From positions 1,984,001 through 2,048,000 of the forward strand of contig OY756140.1 of assembly GCA_963576785.1 (NCBI GenBank): 64,000 bases of DNA, in the 5' to 3' direction. Source of the stretch: Chlorophyllum brunneum (lineage: Eukaryota; Basidiomycota; Agaricomycetes; Agaricales; Agaricaceae). Made by a program: the position numbers and the translations under genes. Positions 26,697 to 37,519 of the stretch are shown here, one piece after another (positions within the stretch are counted from its first letter, which is position 1; each line of letters opens with the position of its first letter). The notes beneath the pieces were generated by a model. That model had not been told where the DNA came from and did not search any database. It worked only from the letters and a program-made list of their open reading frames with translations.

Positions 26697-27102
26697 ATGG
26701 CCGACCAGCTTGACCCTGCTACCCAGGTAGGTTTCATGATTGAGCACGGACAAATGAACTCATTCTGCCTCAGAAGGAAATTGCTCAGTTCATAGAGCAG
26801 GAGCAAAGTCAGGTCAGTTCGCTACTAGCACCAGCCTTCGCCGAAACTTGACATCCTTCCCAACATATACCAGGCCAGAATTCAATCTTCTATTCACCAG
26901 TTGACTTCCACATGCTGGGATAAGTGTGTCACCCTTTCCAATTGTACCCACCGTCACTAACCGCACCACCGACAGGTGTATCACTGGTACTCCCGGCAAC
27001 TCGTTCTCACGAAGCGAAGAAAATTGCCTCGCCAACTGTGTTGAACGGTTCATGGACACCAGTCTCTATCTGGTAAATCAGATACAAAACAAGAGGGGAT
27101 GA
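26697..27102 (+). CDS. TIM8: Small Tim chaperone Tim8
   Basis: Intermembrane-space chaperone that with Tim13 carries hydrophobic precursors to the inner membrane. Four exons (26697-26726, 26774-26812, 26874-26923, 26976-27102) give 246 bases, 81 residues plus stop, the normal size. The two CX3C motifs are CWDKC and CLANC. The tail VERFMDTSLYLVNQIQNKR fits Tim8 rather than Tim9, 10 or 13. Too finely split to appear as one open frame; assembled by hand with all phases closing. Confidence 0.92.
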
Positions 27103-27251
27103 CAGTAGTAAATCCCTGAATGTTAGTAGTGGAAAAGTCAGTACTGTAACAGTGCAAATCGTAATACATCGTCCCATGGCCAATTGTGACACAAACTGTT
27201 AGAAGATGATCAAACAAATCTACAATGGTTGCCGTTGCCCCTCAGCGTGTC

Positions 27252-28773
27252 CTAATGCCTTGCCCTTCCTAGTAAATACGCGACTCCAGCTGGGAAGAAG
27301 AAACAGAATGCATCCAGTATTTCGCGTTTACGTCGAAGTTTGAGCGGGATATCGACAGCAGTCGAACCTTCAACAATCGTTTCCAGGGTACCAACCTCAT
27401 AATACTTTGTAATGGCCTCATCCTTTTCGCCCCAAAGGTCGCGAAGCCATACGTCAAATTTCTCCTTCTCCTCGGCGGGTATGTCAACCTCGATAGCGTC
27501 CTTGGCCGATACGTCCGCACTTGACACACTCGCCGATAAGTCGCCTATGGGGATGTCTCCCCGAACATCGAAGAGCCGCATATGTATGTGGATGGCCGGT
27601 GGGGCGATACCGTTGAGGAATATAGAGCGTAAAGTGTAATAGCCTTGTCCGTATCCCATTGGAGGTATGCCTATAAATTCCTGAGTAACCAGTGTGGCGA
27701 ACGATGCGCAGTAAACTCACCGGGATATACAACTGTCAGATCGAGGAGCTTCAAGTCTGGTATACGAGGAGCGAGGGACCGCAAGCTATAGTGTAGGCCT
27801 GTTGACCGGGGGAGAAGAACATTCTTCATGTCCAACTACCAGGAATGTGAGAAACTCTATCGAGAAAACAGGATGAGAGACATACAATACCCATCTTATC
27901 GGCAAACTTCTTGCTTACTGGTCTAGTATCTTTGCTGACCAACGTCCCTTCGGGGTAGAGCAGGAAACAGAAAGGCCTATCTTCTTTCCTCGTCTCCTTA
28001 CCCAAAGACGCCAACTGTGAAGCGAGCGATACTCGATCAGAAGCCCACGAGCGCGCGAGGAATATAAAGTTAAAGAATTGCATGCCCTGTATCTCATTAG
28101 TAGAGCTCTCGTTGGGACAACCTCGATGCGCACCCAACCGGCGATTGGGACCCATTGTAGACTCTTCTTGAGCGTGATAAACATGTGTCGGTGCACCCCG
28201 TTGGGTCCAATGAAATAGAGTAGGCACCAGGCATACCACCAATCTGCATACATCTTTGTTTATGAATGAGGAAGTATTATGGAGAAGGCCGTAGAGAAGT
28301 GCTCACTTGGTGATTAGCTGTGAGGACGAATTTGGTGGGCAAGTTCAAAGCAACAGCTTGTCCTTCAGCATTTTTCACCGCTACGCATTCAATCTCCTCT
28401 TTACTGAACTTCCCCGGACCTTGCGTCTCGAAAGTAATCCGTAGCTTTGTTGGAGCGAACCACTGGCACATCAAGACTACAGCAGGGGGGTATGCCGTGA
28501 GTGTTTCAAACGGTCAACTTTGGCAAATACACACGCACTCAAGAGGCAGGCGAAGCATCCCTTCGTCCAGCGTATTCCTTCATAGTACAGCCTTCTTGCA
28601 GACCGAAATGGCAGAAGCCTGATAGGAAGTAGAAAGACAAACTGCGAGCCATTGATCATGACGCAAGCAAAGAGCCACATAACGACGAATATCATAGATT
28701 TGAGTGTCTGCTTCCATGGTGTTGGAGGGCGCGCCGAAATGGGTAGTGTATACAATTCTGGTCTACTGGACAT
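27252..28773 (-). CDS. Membrane acyltransferase (PlsC/AGPAT family)
   Basis: Likely acylates a lysophospholipid such as lysophosphatidate or lysocardiolipin. It starts MSSRPELYTLPISARPPTPW, with a membrane segment SMIFVVMWLFACVMINGSQF. The acyltransferase motif I, NHQ plus VYADWW (His-X4-Asp), is split by an intron at about 28250-28310. Motif III reads LLYPEGTLVSKD, a variant of FPEGT. Later exons give GYGQGYYTLRSIFLNGIAPP and WLRDLWGEKDEAITKYY; the C-terminus has a hydrophobic FCFFFPAGVAYLLG. Resembles the LCLAT1/CST26 branch more than the short bacterial-type enzymes. At least six introns. Confidence 0.85.
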
Positions 28774-29109
28774 ACGGAGCACGCGTGCAAGAGAACAGGC
28801 TTTGGAAGGATACCGGAGGAGGCGGGTACTTAGGAATATGTGGCTAACAGCGTCATCACGGCATCGTGGCCACAGGGAGCGCCCTGAAGGCGCTTAAATT
28901 GGCTCGCACCAATCACAGGCCTCTAATAAGGCCTGTAATATCCCTGCTTCTCCCTCAGATACCGCACAACCCCCCCGAACTTGGACAAAGTGAGAATCAC
29001 AGTCCTCTTCCGTAAAATTCACCATCGATACATTACTCAACCGATATCTGGAACATAGAAACCGCTATGATTACTTGCAGAAGTGCCATTAGACATCACC
29101 TGCTCTAAA
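28774..29109. other. Spacer, acyltransferase 5' side
   Basis: 336 bases with no gene seen; contains the likely promoter of the acyltransferase and the 3' end of the AAAP transporter. Confidence 0.5.
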
Positions 29110-31087
29110 CTAGCAACTAAACGGTCGGCCCACGATATGGGTCGCATAAGCAACAGTGATTAGCTACGAAATACCGAGATTTAGGGACAAGTCGTGCTTT
29201 AGGGATAACGCTGCTTGCTACTCACCTTAATCGAGACGTACGTTCCAGCAACACATATAAATGCACCCGAGATGATGGTGAGAATGGAAACAAGAAACAT
29301 GACTGGCCGCCTATACAGCCCTACTCTCCCCTCGAACTGGACGGTATCGTACAACCAGAAGAACCCTGCGAGACCGTATGTATACCATGAAGCGAACAAG
29401 GCCGCCGAGATCCCGATAAGGTAAGAGAAGATTGGTACAGCTATGGCAAGAATAAAAGCCAGAGTAACTCCAACGAAGCACAGGAGGACCCAAATAGTCC
29501 ACCCCAGGTATGTGTGCGTATATATGTGCCGGGAATGGCGGAAGAAACGGACGAAGACCAACTTGGCAGCGGTATGAGAGTATAGACCTCCTGCACTGCA
29601 AAATGTTAGGATAACCACAAATATCGGAGAATCGCCAGCTGACATGAGAAAATTAGGGAGGGCTATCCCCCAAGTCGCCTTCGCCCATTTGGCCGGTAAT
29701 GAAAACAATGCCGGTGACGCGACGGTATTACCGACGTATACATAACTGCAAGGTTTTCGTTCGGTTGAGCCATGAACAATAATGAAGATCCTTACATTAT
29801 CACGGCGAAAAGGGTATAGAACACGGTGGCAAAACCTTGGAGACACCACGCGGCCTGTCCATTGTGAAGCTGAGAATGGTTCAACAACCGGAAGACCTTT
29901 TACCTTCATAGCATCTTGGGGTCTTCGCATTTCTGATATGAGAATGAAAAACCTATCACAATTCAGTCAACTATTGAAGCCGTAACTCCAGAAAGTGAAA
30001 GTCACATGAAATGACCTGAGGTGTAAGTCAGTAATGTGAAAAGCCAAACGTCAAGAATTTTCGTTGAATTCGATCACCTACCAGCGTAAGAAAATACCTA
30101 AAAAAAACTGCTATAGCCGACCGCGAAGACACGAATCAATTACTCACTGGGTTAGTTATCGCAAGAAACGCCTGATAGAAATTCGTCGATACAGCTGCTG
30201 AAAGAGTGCGATCCTTCACTGGATTGAGGCCAGCAGCAATCATAGCCAGTACACCGGCTAGGGTGATGAGGGCGACGCTCAGTAATCCCAGCCAACTCAG
30301 TCGATCTAATGTTCGAGGCAGGGATAGCGCGAGGGTCGCGACGGCGAAGATAAGAAGAAAATACATTGCGCAGAGCCCGTTGTCGGATAGAGAGGATAAG
30401 GCTTGTTGACCTGATAAAAGTTGCGAGCCCTGCCTCCCCGAGTGAGTGTCTCTGGGATTGGTCACAGAATGGGAGCTCACAGTTCCGCAGATTGCGAATA
30501 TAACGGTTCCCGCAGAAAGTATTTCTCTGAGAATGGGACCTCCCATGATCAGGCCCGCATCTCCCCTGCCGGGTACCATGAGAGCAATGTAATAAGGAAG
30601 GAAGGCGGAACTCACATATTGTGTACACTAGGATGATTAACTTTGAAGTCGATGAGTAGCTTCGCAGTGAACAAACCAAAGACGCCAAGGAACACAATCT
30701 GACAAACAGGGTTAAAGCTCTGGGACGTGTAGTCTTATCGAAGCGCACCAGAATCACCGCAGGAACAATACCTGAGCGGCACATATATTAGCTGTTGATA
30801 ATAATGAAGCCAAGCACCATTCGTACCAACAACTGCCAATGCCGAGGGAAGTGATAGCATTCCGTTGCTGACAATCTCTGCTATCATTAGCAAGGAAACG
30901 AACTAAATCTAATGCCTGAGTGTGTGTGATAACGCTGCACATGGACACCGACCTGCCAGCTGAGAGTCTTGTAGTGAAAATCATGATCCGGTTTCTCGAT
31001 GAAAACGTCTGTGGTGTCCTTGTTGTGCAAAGACGGAGTGTCGCTGAGCTCCGCGGGATCTGCCTTCAGAGAGTGTGATTGTTTCAT
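29110..31087 (-). CDS. Amino acid transporter (AAAP family, Mtr-like)
   Basis: Multi-pass carrier of the Aa_trans family, related to fungal neutral/aromatic amino acid permeases. The N-terminal tail is hydrophilic (HSLKADPAELSDTPSLHNKD) and runs into DHDFHYKTLSWQ before the first membrane segment. Later blocks: LIMGGPILREILSAGTVIFA, LCAMYFLLIFAVATLAL, a histidine-poor loop, SEMRRPQDAMKAL, YVYVGNTVASPALFSLPAKW, GGLYSHTAAKLVFVRFFR and LIGISAALFASWYTYGLAGF. The final exon after a GTGAGT intron gives LITVAYATHIVGRPFSC and stop at 29110. About eleven membrane segments and nine or more introns. An in-frame ATG at 31129 is an alternative start. Unrelated in fold class to the APC permease at 5.3 kb. 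Confidence 0.88.
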
Positions 31088-31451
31088 GGATAGGTTTATG
31101 GGAAAGGCAAGAATGTCCCAAGCATGCAAAGGGGTATTTATCTTGGAAGATTATAAATAGCCATGAGGGCATCCAGTGGGGTAGGGGTCATTTGTGGCGA
31201 GCGATATTCATTTGTGAAGCCGAAGTTGGCTATGCACAAGGACTGTGTTGTGCGTAAAGGCCATTGAATGAAGACACTAGAGTCGGATTGACTCGTGGCG
31301 AGGTGTCGCTGGGTATATCTCGACGAAACGAACGTGGTCAGAGACTGGCTGATCTCATGAGCCAATTAGTGTCATTTGCTGCGTCTCATCACATGGTAGC
31401 TGGTGATAGGTGGCGAAACCCACAGCGCGTTCCCTGATCATGAATTTGATC
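31088..31451. other. Promoter side of AAAP gene and left flank of the transposon
   Basis: No gene supported. Ends with the 8-base target-site copy ATTTGATC at 31444-31451. Confidence 0.5.
31444..31451 (+). repeat. Target-site duplication, left copy
   Basis: ATTTGATC; identical to 32263-32270, direct orientation. Confidence 0.85.
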
Positions 31452-31504
31452 CGAGGGGCTGTCATCCGAACACCCACCCCCGGGGTGGTCCGTGGAAACC
31501 TTCC
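31452..31504 (+). repeat. Left terminal inverted repeat
   Basis: Pairs with 32199-32262 in inverted orientation; the right arm carries 12 extra bases and a few substitutions. Confidence 0.85.
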
Positions 31505-32198
31505 ATTTATAGATATCACGCGCGCGTCACGCTGATGCGATTGATGCGATTGACCTCTAACCAATGGCTAACATCCTGCTGCACCTCATGTCTGGAATGG
31601 TTTCATGTGTACTAAATAAATCTGTGCTTTTCTGCCCACTATCATGCCCACCAAACCACAGCCTCATATCAAGCATAATACTGATGTTGTCCTCAAAGAC
31701 GGAGTGACGATCCGGACAAATTACGATGCAGAAAGCAGCCGGCATATTGCAAGATATGACATATGTGAAGAAACCAATGTTAGACTTCCTGCTACGGCCG
31801 ATCCGCATGTGTTAGAAACTCATTGAGATGCATGCAACAAAAACAGCTTAGGAAGAACCCGAGGTTGAACATGACAAAATTTAGATCCACGGAAACAACA
31901 GCCAACGGCGCACCCAATACTGGCATTCTGTGTTACAGACCCGTTGGTCCCACACAGGCAAAAACCACCACCAACAGTGATGATTTCCCAACCAAAACTC
32001 TACCTACAACTACGAATAGTGGTAAGGGGAAGCAGGAGAGAACAAATACTGAGTCTAGTATTGTTTTTCTGGGGTAAAAGTTGCGGAACTAATGTGTTGT
32101 ACTCGAAATCACTCTATACTGTTAGCACTCTGTTGTTATCAATTCAATATCATCTGATGTGACGAAGCTGTGACTAGGGGCAGTTGCCGTCCACAGAA

Positions 32199-32262
32199 GG
32201 AAGGTTCCCACGGACCACCCCGGTGGGTTGATTTCACGGCTTGTTCGGGTGACGGCCCCTCG
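32199..32262 (-). repeat. Right terminal inverted repeat
   Basis: Inverted partner of 31452-31504. Its outer 21 bases differ from the left end by two transitions. Confidence 0.85.
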
Positions 32263-32270
32263 ATTTGATC
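32263..32270 (+). repeat. Target-site duplication, right copy
   Basis: ATTTGATC; identical to 31444-31451, direct orientation. Confidence 0.85.
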
Positions 32271-32435
32271 TGACGGCATGCATGTATTGTGACAATCCAT
32301 CACAGTTCTCAAGCCGCCACTCACCACCCTCTTTCTCGCATTGATTCATTGGGGCCTCCACTCACGTTCCTATACTGCACATCACTAAGGTGAGGTCTGG
32401 TCACTATCTCCCGGCATAGAGGAAATTGTGTCTCA

Positions 32436-33563
32436 ATGGATAGGACTAGGATGGGTGCAAGGCGGCCCGTTACACAAGCAATGAGCCATTTCGTAGAGGA
32501 TCTCATACCCCTCATTCTGAATAGTAACGACCACTGGTGGGACAGAGATCTTGCTCGTCTCGCTCTGGTCTCGCCCGCGTGGCTGTACTATGTCCGCAGA
32601 AGGCTCTATGCTTCACCATCGCTGTACTCATTCTCCGCTTGCGTCGTCATTGCCCAAACGTTGGGTTCCAACCCTTATCTTGCATCCTTGGTGCAACATT
32701 TAGCACTTCGGCCAATCCACACTGGCAGCTCTCGAAGCTCCTCCAAAGACCGTGTGGCCGTCCGGACGCTTCTAGCTTTAGGAGGCTTGCGGAGTCTTAT
32801 TCTGGGTGGTGAATTAGCCATTCAGTCGGGGCGCTTTCTCGGTTTCGTCACTGCCGCAGACACACTCACACGATTGCACGTTGATGGCACATCGCTGTGT
32901 GCATCTTTGACGTCGCGAGCATCTCTTGAATGGTCTGAAGACCTCCGATTCAGATTCCCAAAACTCAGGAGGCTCAAACTTACGGACCTGGAGATCGATA
33001 TTGACCCCGCTTTTACCTCTCAGCCTCTCCGGATGGATGAGCTTGTCCTCGAGAATGTCAGCGTTATCAGCGGCTTTCTCTCATACATCGTGCCAGAGGG
33101 CTCAGTCCTTGAGAGATTATGTATCCGCGCATCCAGTGCTTGCGAGTACGACGAGCACATTCGGATGATTCTTTACTCTTCAAGTGTGCATACGCTGAAG
33201 TACGAGGTACAGAAACCCTGTCCATCCGATGGTTCGTTTTTGGAGCCTGAAGGAGCCCCGGCCCGCCAGGTGTCAGATCTTCGCCACTTGGAATTGCATG
33301 GTCTGCATGTTGATAATGGGGTGCTGGCTTCAGTGCAACAGTGGTGTCCCGATATTGAAGAATTAGTTGTGGCTGGTCGATCGATTCGCCTCACATCGGA
33401 AGACTGGGGGAGGTACCTTGGCTCAGGGGCGTTACCCTCATTGCGGTGTCTCACGGTGACACGAGGCACCAACCACCCTCCGTATAAGCCATGGCATGCC
33501 AGTGCAGTGAATTTCTTGACTCAGGCCACTTCTACTCGTCGCATCGAGTTTCTCTCACTTTGA
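32436..33563 (+). CDS. F-box/LRR-like protein
   Basis: Intronless, 375 residues. The N-terminal VEDLIPLILNSNDHWWDRDL then ARLALVSPAWLYYVRRRLYA looks like the F-box-like opening common in Agaricomycetes, followed by irregular leucine-rich repeats (LRRLKLTDLEIDID, RMDELVLENVSVIS, LRHLELHGLHVDNGVL, LPSLRCLTVTRG). Such proteins are presumed substrate adaptors of SCF ubiquitin ligases; that is family-level inference and the F-box match here is weak. The start at 32436 is the first ATG; MSHFVEDL at 32481 is a good alternative. The hAT-like element ends 174 bases upstream. Confidence 0.75.
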   Translation: MDRTRMGARRPVTQAMSHFVEDLIPLILNSNDHWWDRDLARLALVSPAWLYYVRRRLYASPSLYSFSACVVIAQTLGSNPYLASLVQHLALRPIHTGSSRSSSKDRVAVRTLLALGGLRSLILGGELAIQSGRFLGFVTAADTLTRLHVDGTSLCASLTSRASLEWSEDLRFRFPKLRRLKLTDLEIDIDPAFTSQPLRMDELVLENVSVISGFLSYIVPEGSVLERLCIRASSACEYDEHIRMILYSSSVHTLKYEVQKPCPSDGSFLEPEGAPARQVSDLRHLELHGLHVDNGVLASVQQWCPDIEELVVAGRSIRLTSEDWGRYLGSGALPSLRCLTVTRGTNHPPYKPWHASAVNFLTQATSTRRIEFLSL

Positions 33564-33925
33564 ATGACTGTAATACCGCGGATGTTCATGGCATCGTCAG
33601 TGGTTTCGTATTTTGTATAATGAGATCTGTACTGTAGTAGCCCCGTATTTATGTCACGGAATGAGTCGATTGAATTGACTTTCGGGAGGGGCGGATGAGG
33701 TGAGAAGACAGGGAGGGTTGCCTGTTCGGGTAAGCATGGACAGACTGGGAGGGCAATTTTCTCCCTGACATGTTTCTTCCACAACCTCTCCGTTTCTCGA
33801 GGGCGCGCTGACAGCGTCATTCATTAATATCGTCTGTTTTTCCGACAAAGTAACATCTTTGCTGTCTCCAAGTCTCCATATTACGTTCTCAGCCCTCCTT
33901 TACTCAAACCACCACCTTCTTTCCC
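33564..33925. other. Spacer between F-box-like gene and hydrolase
   Basis: 362 bases, no gene seen; pyrimidine-rich just before the hydrolase start, as in fungal promoters. Confidence 0.5.
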
Positions 33926-36900
33926 ATGTATTCGGTTTTATCTCGAAACCAGCAGCCAGCGTCTACTCCTTCCACACGTACCCCCAGGAAGAGTTCCTCC
34001 TTCCTGTCCTTACGTCGTGAAAAAGACAAGTTTGCATCACCGCCCAACGTCGAGTCTAGTCCTCCACCATTACCGGTAATGTCACCCAGCCAATATATGC
34101 AGCCGTCCCCGTACCTCGACCCACCTTCCCGACCCAAGTCAAGTCCAGCCTCTCGCTCGTCCAAAGGCAAATCAAAGTACCCGTCACCTCATAAACCGAC
34201 CCTACCACATATACAACGATCTTATGACGCTTACGCCAGACCCAGTAGTAGTCCCAGGGCTGGTGACGATTCGGCATACGCTTTCCCGACGTTTGAGTCA
34301 TCAGAAGATCTTGCAACACCGACAGCCTCATCGCATACTTATGTACGCACGCGCTCACGAACGGGCCCTTCAGGGAAATCGCACTGGGACGACGTTCTTA
34401 GCGCTACCCATCTTCGGTTCTCCGGATCATGTTCCACTCAACACACGGAAACGCCACCTCGCACTCCTATAGACTACGCAGCATCCCGAGACTCGTTCGA
34501 GCAGTTCCCTGTTGTCGTGGCGGCACCTGTTGCCGGAGTAGATGTGATGGATGCGTTGGTAGATGGTATGAACGGAGGGGACGGAGGGTCTCTCAATATG
34601 TCTGGTCGGTCGCGCCTGGGTATCCCTAATCACCACCCTCTTTACCATCCCCCTCTTCCAACGCCACCGCCAGGAATCATTCTAGGAGGAGGGAAACCAA
34701 GACGTGCGAAGCCCAAGCTGATGGAACGTCATTCGAGCGGCTCCAGCGAAGGCGAGGATCACCCGAGGAACATGTCTGGTGCAGCACGCAAAGGACGGAA
34801 ACGAACGCGGCCTCCTTCGTCCCGCACTGCTTCTGATGCTACGATTGCCCCCCCTCCATCCACGCCGTTCCCAGCTACGGTCGATGGAAAATCTGTTTCG
34901 ATAAGTTCTCGGCGAGTCAAAAACGAAGTTTTCCGCGCCCCCAGTAGTGCATCCCTTCCAGAGAAAGCGACGAAAATTGTTGCACCTTCAATATCGGACA
35001 TAATTCGAATATATGCACCCAAGGAAGCTCAGTCACGGACAAGGCCTTCCCCTGGTCGTTCAGCATCTTTATATAATCCCAGCCAAAGCTATGGGGTATC
35101 TTATGAAGGGTTGGTTGAGACACCTTCATCCAAGACAGAGGAAAGAGATGTTCCATCGCGCTCATCTCTAGATTCAATAGCTGATGAAGTACAGCAAACT
35201 CTCAAGAACCAGGCAAAGATGAAGCCCATAAATTCTATGCCACCTTCCTCGTTTCCAAAGCGACATTCGATCATTTCTGATAGCGCGAGCATATACTCGC
35301 CTCGGTCAGATCCTGGAGGCCCTACACCGTCCCTCTACTCTTCGTCAACATCATATCACCAGCCTACTTCCCCTTATGAAGGCAATTTTCTGACCACAAC
35401 GCCTTCTCAAGCTGTAGCACAATATTTGCATTCTGCGAGATTAACCACTCTACTGAAGCTTACACGGTCACCCCACGCGTCTGCCGATAACCCATTGACT
35501 GTTAGTCTATCGGACTTGGGCAGCCGTACAGGGTATCCAATAGTCGTGTTCCTCGGGCTAGGGTGCGTGAGGCACATAATGGGTCTCTATGACGAGATGG
35601 CCGAGTGTATGGGTTTGAGGCTTATTACGATTGATCGGTGAGCATCGATGTTTCGTAATGACTTCTAGTGGCTAATTGTTTTTAGATGGGGGTTGGGGCG
35701 GACAGAACCTCGGCATAAAACTGCCAAAGGGATTATGCAATGGGCTGACGTGGTTGAGGAAGTTCTGGATCTGCTAGACATCGATGTATGCAGCGTTATG
35801 GCGCATTCTGCTGGGGCCCCGTACGCCCTCTCTTTTGCCAGCAAATTTGCCCACCGCATACGTGGAGACGTTTGCCTGCTTGCACCGTGGGTAGGAGGCA
35901 GCGAGAATAGTAAGTTTTGCAACTCTATCAAGGCCTGAACTAACGGTAGCTAGGCGGGTACAAATGGCTCAAGTATGTTCCAAACGGCATCCTGAAAACC
36001 GCTCAAGCGGCGGAGTGGAGGTTTCAAGCTTGGATGATTGGGAAGCCCCCTACGATCGCATACGAGGGGATAGGCTACACGGCCCCAAAGGCCTCGAAGC
36101 AAGCTGTCAACCTGAACGCCGTTGATCCTTTGACCGCCGAAGGATCGTCAAGACAAAGTATCGGCTCGAGTTCTGGCACTTTCAGCGAGTATGACGACCT
36201 TCGAGACTTCGAGGGTCGCTTCGAGAGTCGGAGTACTCTTGGAGCAGAGAGTGAGGGCAAATCTGATACTGCGAAACGGAAGGGATCACGAGGCTTCATC
36301 GAACGCTTCAAGGCTCCAGCAGATGATAAACAATATAGTGGCACCGCTGGAAGGAAGTTGAAAGGCCTTCGCTCCCTTGGCTCCCTAAAAGGCAAGGGTC
36401 GTAGTGCGTCAGGGAAATCGGAACCCCCGAGTCCTATTCCTTCCCTTCAGCTGGACATGGAACTCAGCCTAGGTAGCGACTACGGTTGGGAGAAGAGCAT
36501 AGAGGCTGCTAGCCAGCATGGAGATGAGGGCCAGTCACGACATTCAACCAGCCAATATGCTCGATCTAACGGACACCGTTCGATTTCATTCTCATCACCG
36601 AAGGCCCCAATATCGATGCCCTCATCTCCTGTTCCTAGCATGGCAAACTCTACGTTTACTGCGAGTGTGGGCCCGAGTGGTTCCTACCAAGTTGCACTCG
36701 GCAACGCACTCATCGCAGCATCACATGCAGAGTCAGCCAAAGGAACACATAACGACCTCTTACAGATTCTCAATCATGACAACCATCCTTGGGGCTTTTC
36801 TTATTCAAACTACCCGCATGTAGTGAAGCTCTGGTACGGGGATAAGGACGAGAAGATTGCAGAAAATGCTGTTAGATGGATGGAGCGTATTATGGGCCCT

Positions 36901-37072
36901 GACAGATGCACCCTTAAGGTTGTTAAAGGTGCTGATCATGGACTGATGTATAGGAGTAGTGTGGTGATAGAAGCCTTCGAGCGGATCCTATCGGAATGGC
37001 GTTTGGGTGAGGGTGTCTTTCGTTGTCTATACGGTCATTATTGACTTAACATTTGACCCAGATTCTCGCTGA
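33926..37072 (+). CDS. Alpha/beta hydrolase with long disordered N-terminus and cap insert
   Basis: Exons 33926-35637, 35686-35909, 35954-37006 and 37062-37072 give 3000 bases, 999 residues plus stop. Residues 1 to about 500 are Ser/Pro-rich and disordered. The hydrolase fold begins near 520 with YPIVVFLGLGCVRHIMGLYD. The nucleophile elbow is AHSAGAP (Ser612; Ala in place of the first Gly of GXSXG). Asp944 (WYGDKDEK) and His974 (GADHG) complete the triad. Between elbow and Asp lies a low-complexity segment of about 200 residues (SSGTFSEYDD, GRKLKGLRSLGSLKGKGRS). The last intron (GTGAGG, branch CTTAAC) yields the ending LDSR; without it the frame stops at 37044. Substrate unknown. Confidence 0.85.
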
Positions 37073-37519
37073 ATCTACCATTGAATCCCAATATCTAATT
37101 TTCACCCCTCTGGACTTTTATGACTATATATCCCGCGCACCGTTCCTTTCGATCTTTTCTCTTTGGATACCAGGTTGGATTCTGAAATTTATTCGCTCAG
37201 GGTGTCACCTCATTCGTTGCATGTTTTTATTCATGGTTAAAGGGATGGCGCGGTTCTTGTTTTCGTACTCACCCTATTTCACTTCGTTCCTTTAGTCATA
37301 CAGTAATGCGGGTATGTAATTCGCGCTCTGTCAGATCACCTCTTGAGGTCGATGTTGTACTTCTAGATTCATAAATAGTCTACCATTCCTTTGATGTGAA
37401 GAGTAATACAATGAGACGGAGAGCAGCAGCAAAGAACGACGCTATAGAAACAACCCGACAAGTCCGAATACGCAAGAGATCAAAAAGGAACAGTGAATGG
37501 AACAGATGTCAGTGTAAGA
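37073..37519. other. Convergent 3' regions
   Basis: Between the hydrolase and the membrane protein, both ending here. T-rich; only short open frames (37053-37295). No gene supported. Confidence 0.5.

Larger units (their letters stand above)
31452..32262. mobile_element. Non-autonomous hAT-like DNA transposon (MITE), 811 bases
   Basis: Both ends are inverted repeats: the left begins CGAGGGGC and the right, read on the minus strand, begins the same, with 19 of the first 21 bases matching (two C/T changes). After a 12-base gap the match resumes through GGGGTGGTCCGTGG and ACCTTCC, so the arms span 31452-31504 and 32199-32262. Directly outside both arms stands ATTTGATC in the same orientation (31444-31451 and 32263-32270), an exact 8-base target-site duplication, as made by hAT-type transposases. 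The interior holds only short open frames and no transposase. It lies between the AAAP promoter and the F-box-like gene. The superfamily is inferred from duplication length only. Confidence 0.85.

Noticed and set aside
31557..32162. Small open frames inside the MITE
   Set aside because: All under 90 residues, no transposase or DNA-binding motif, and no preferred strand.
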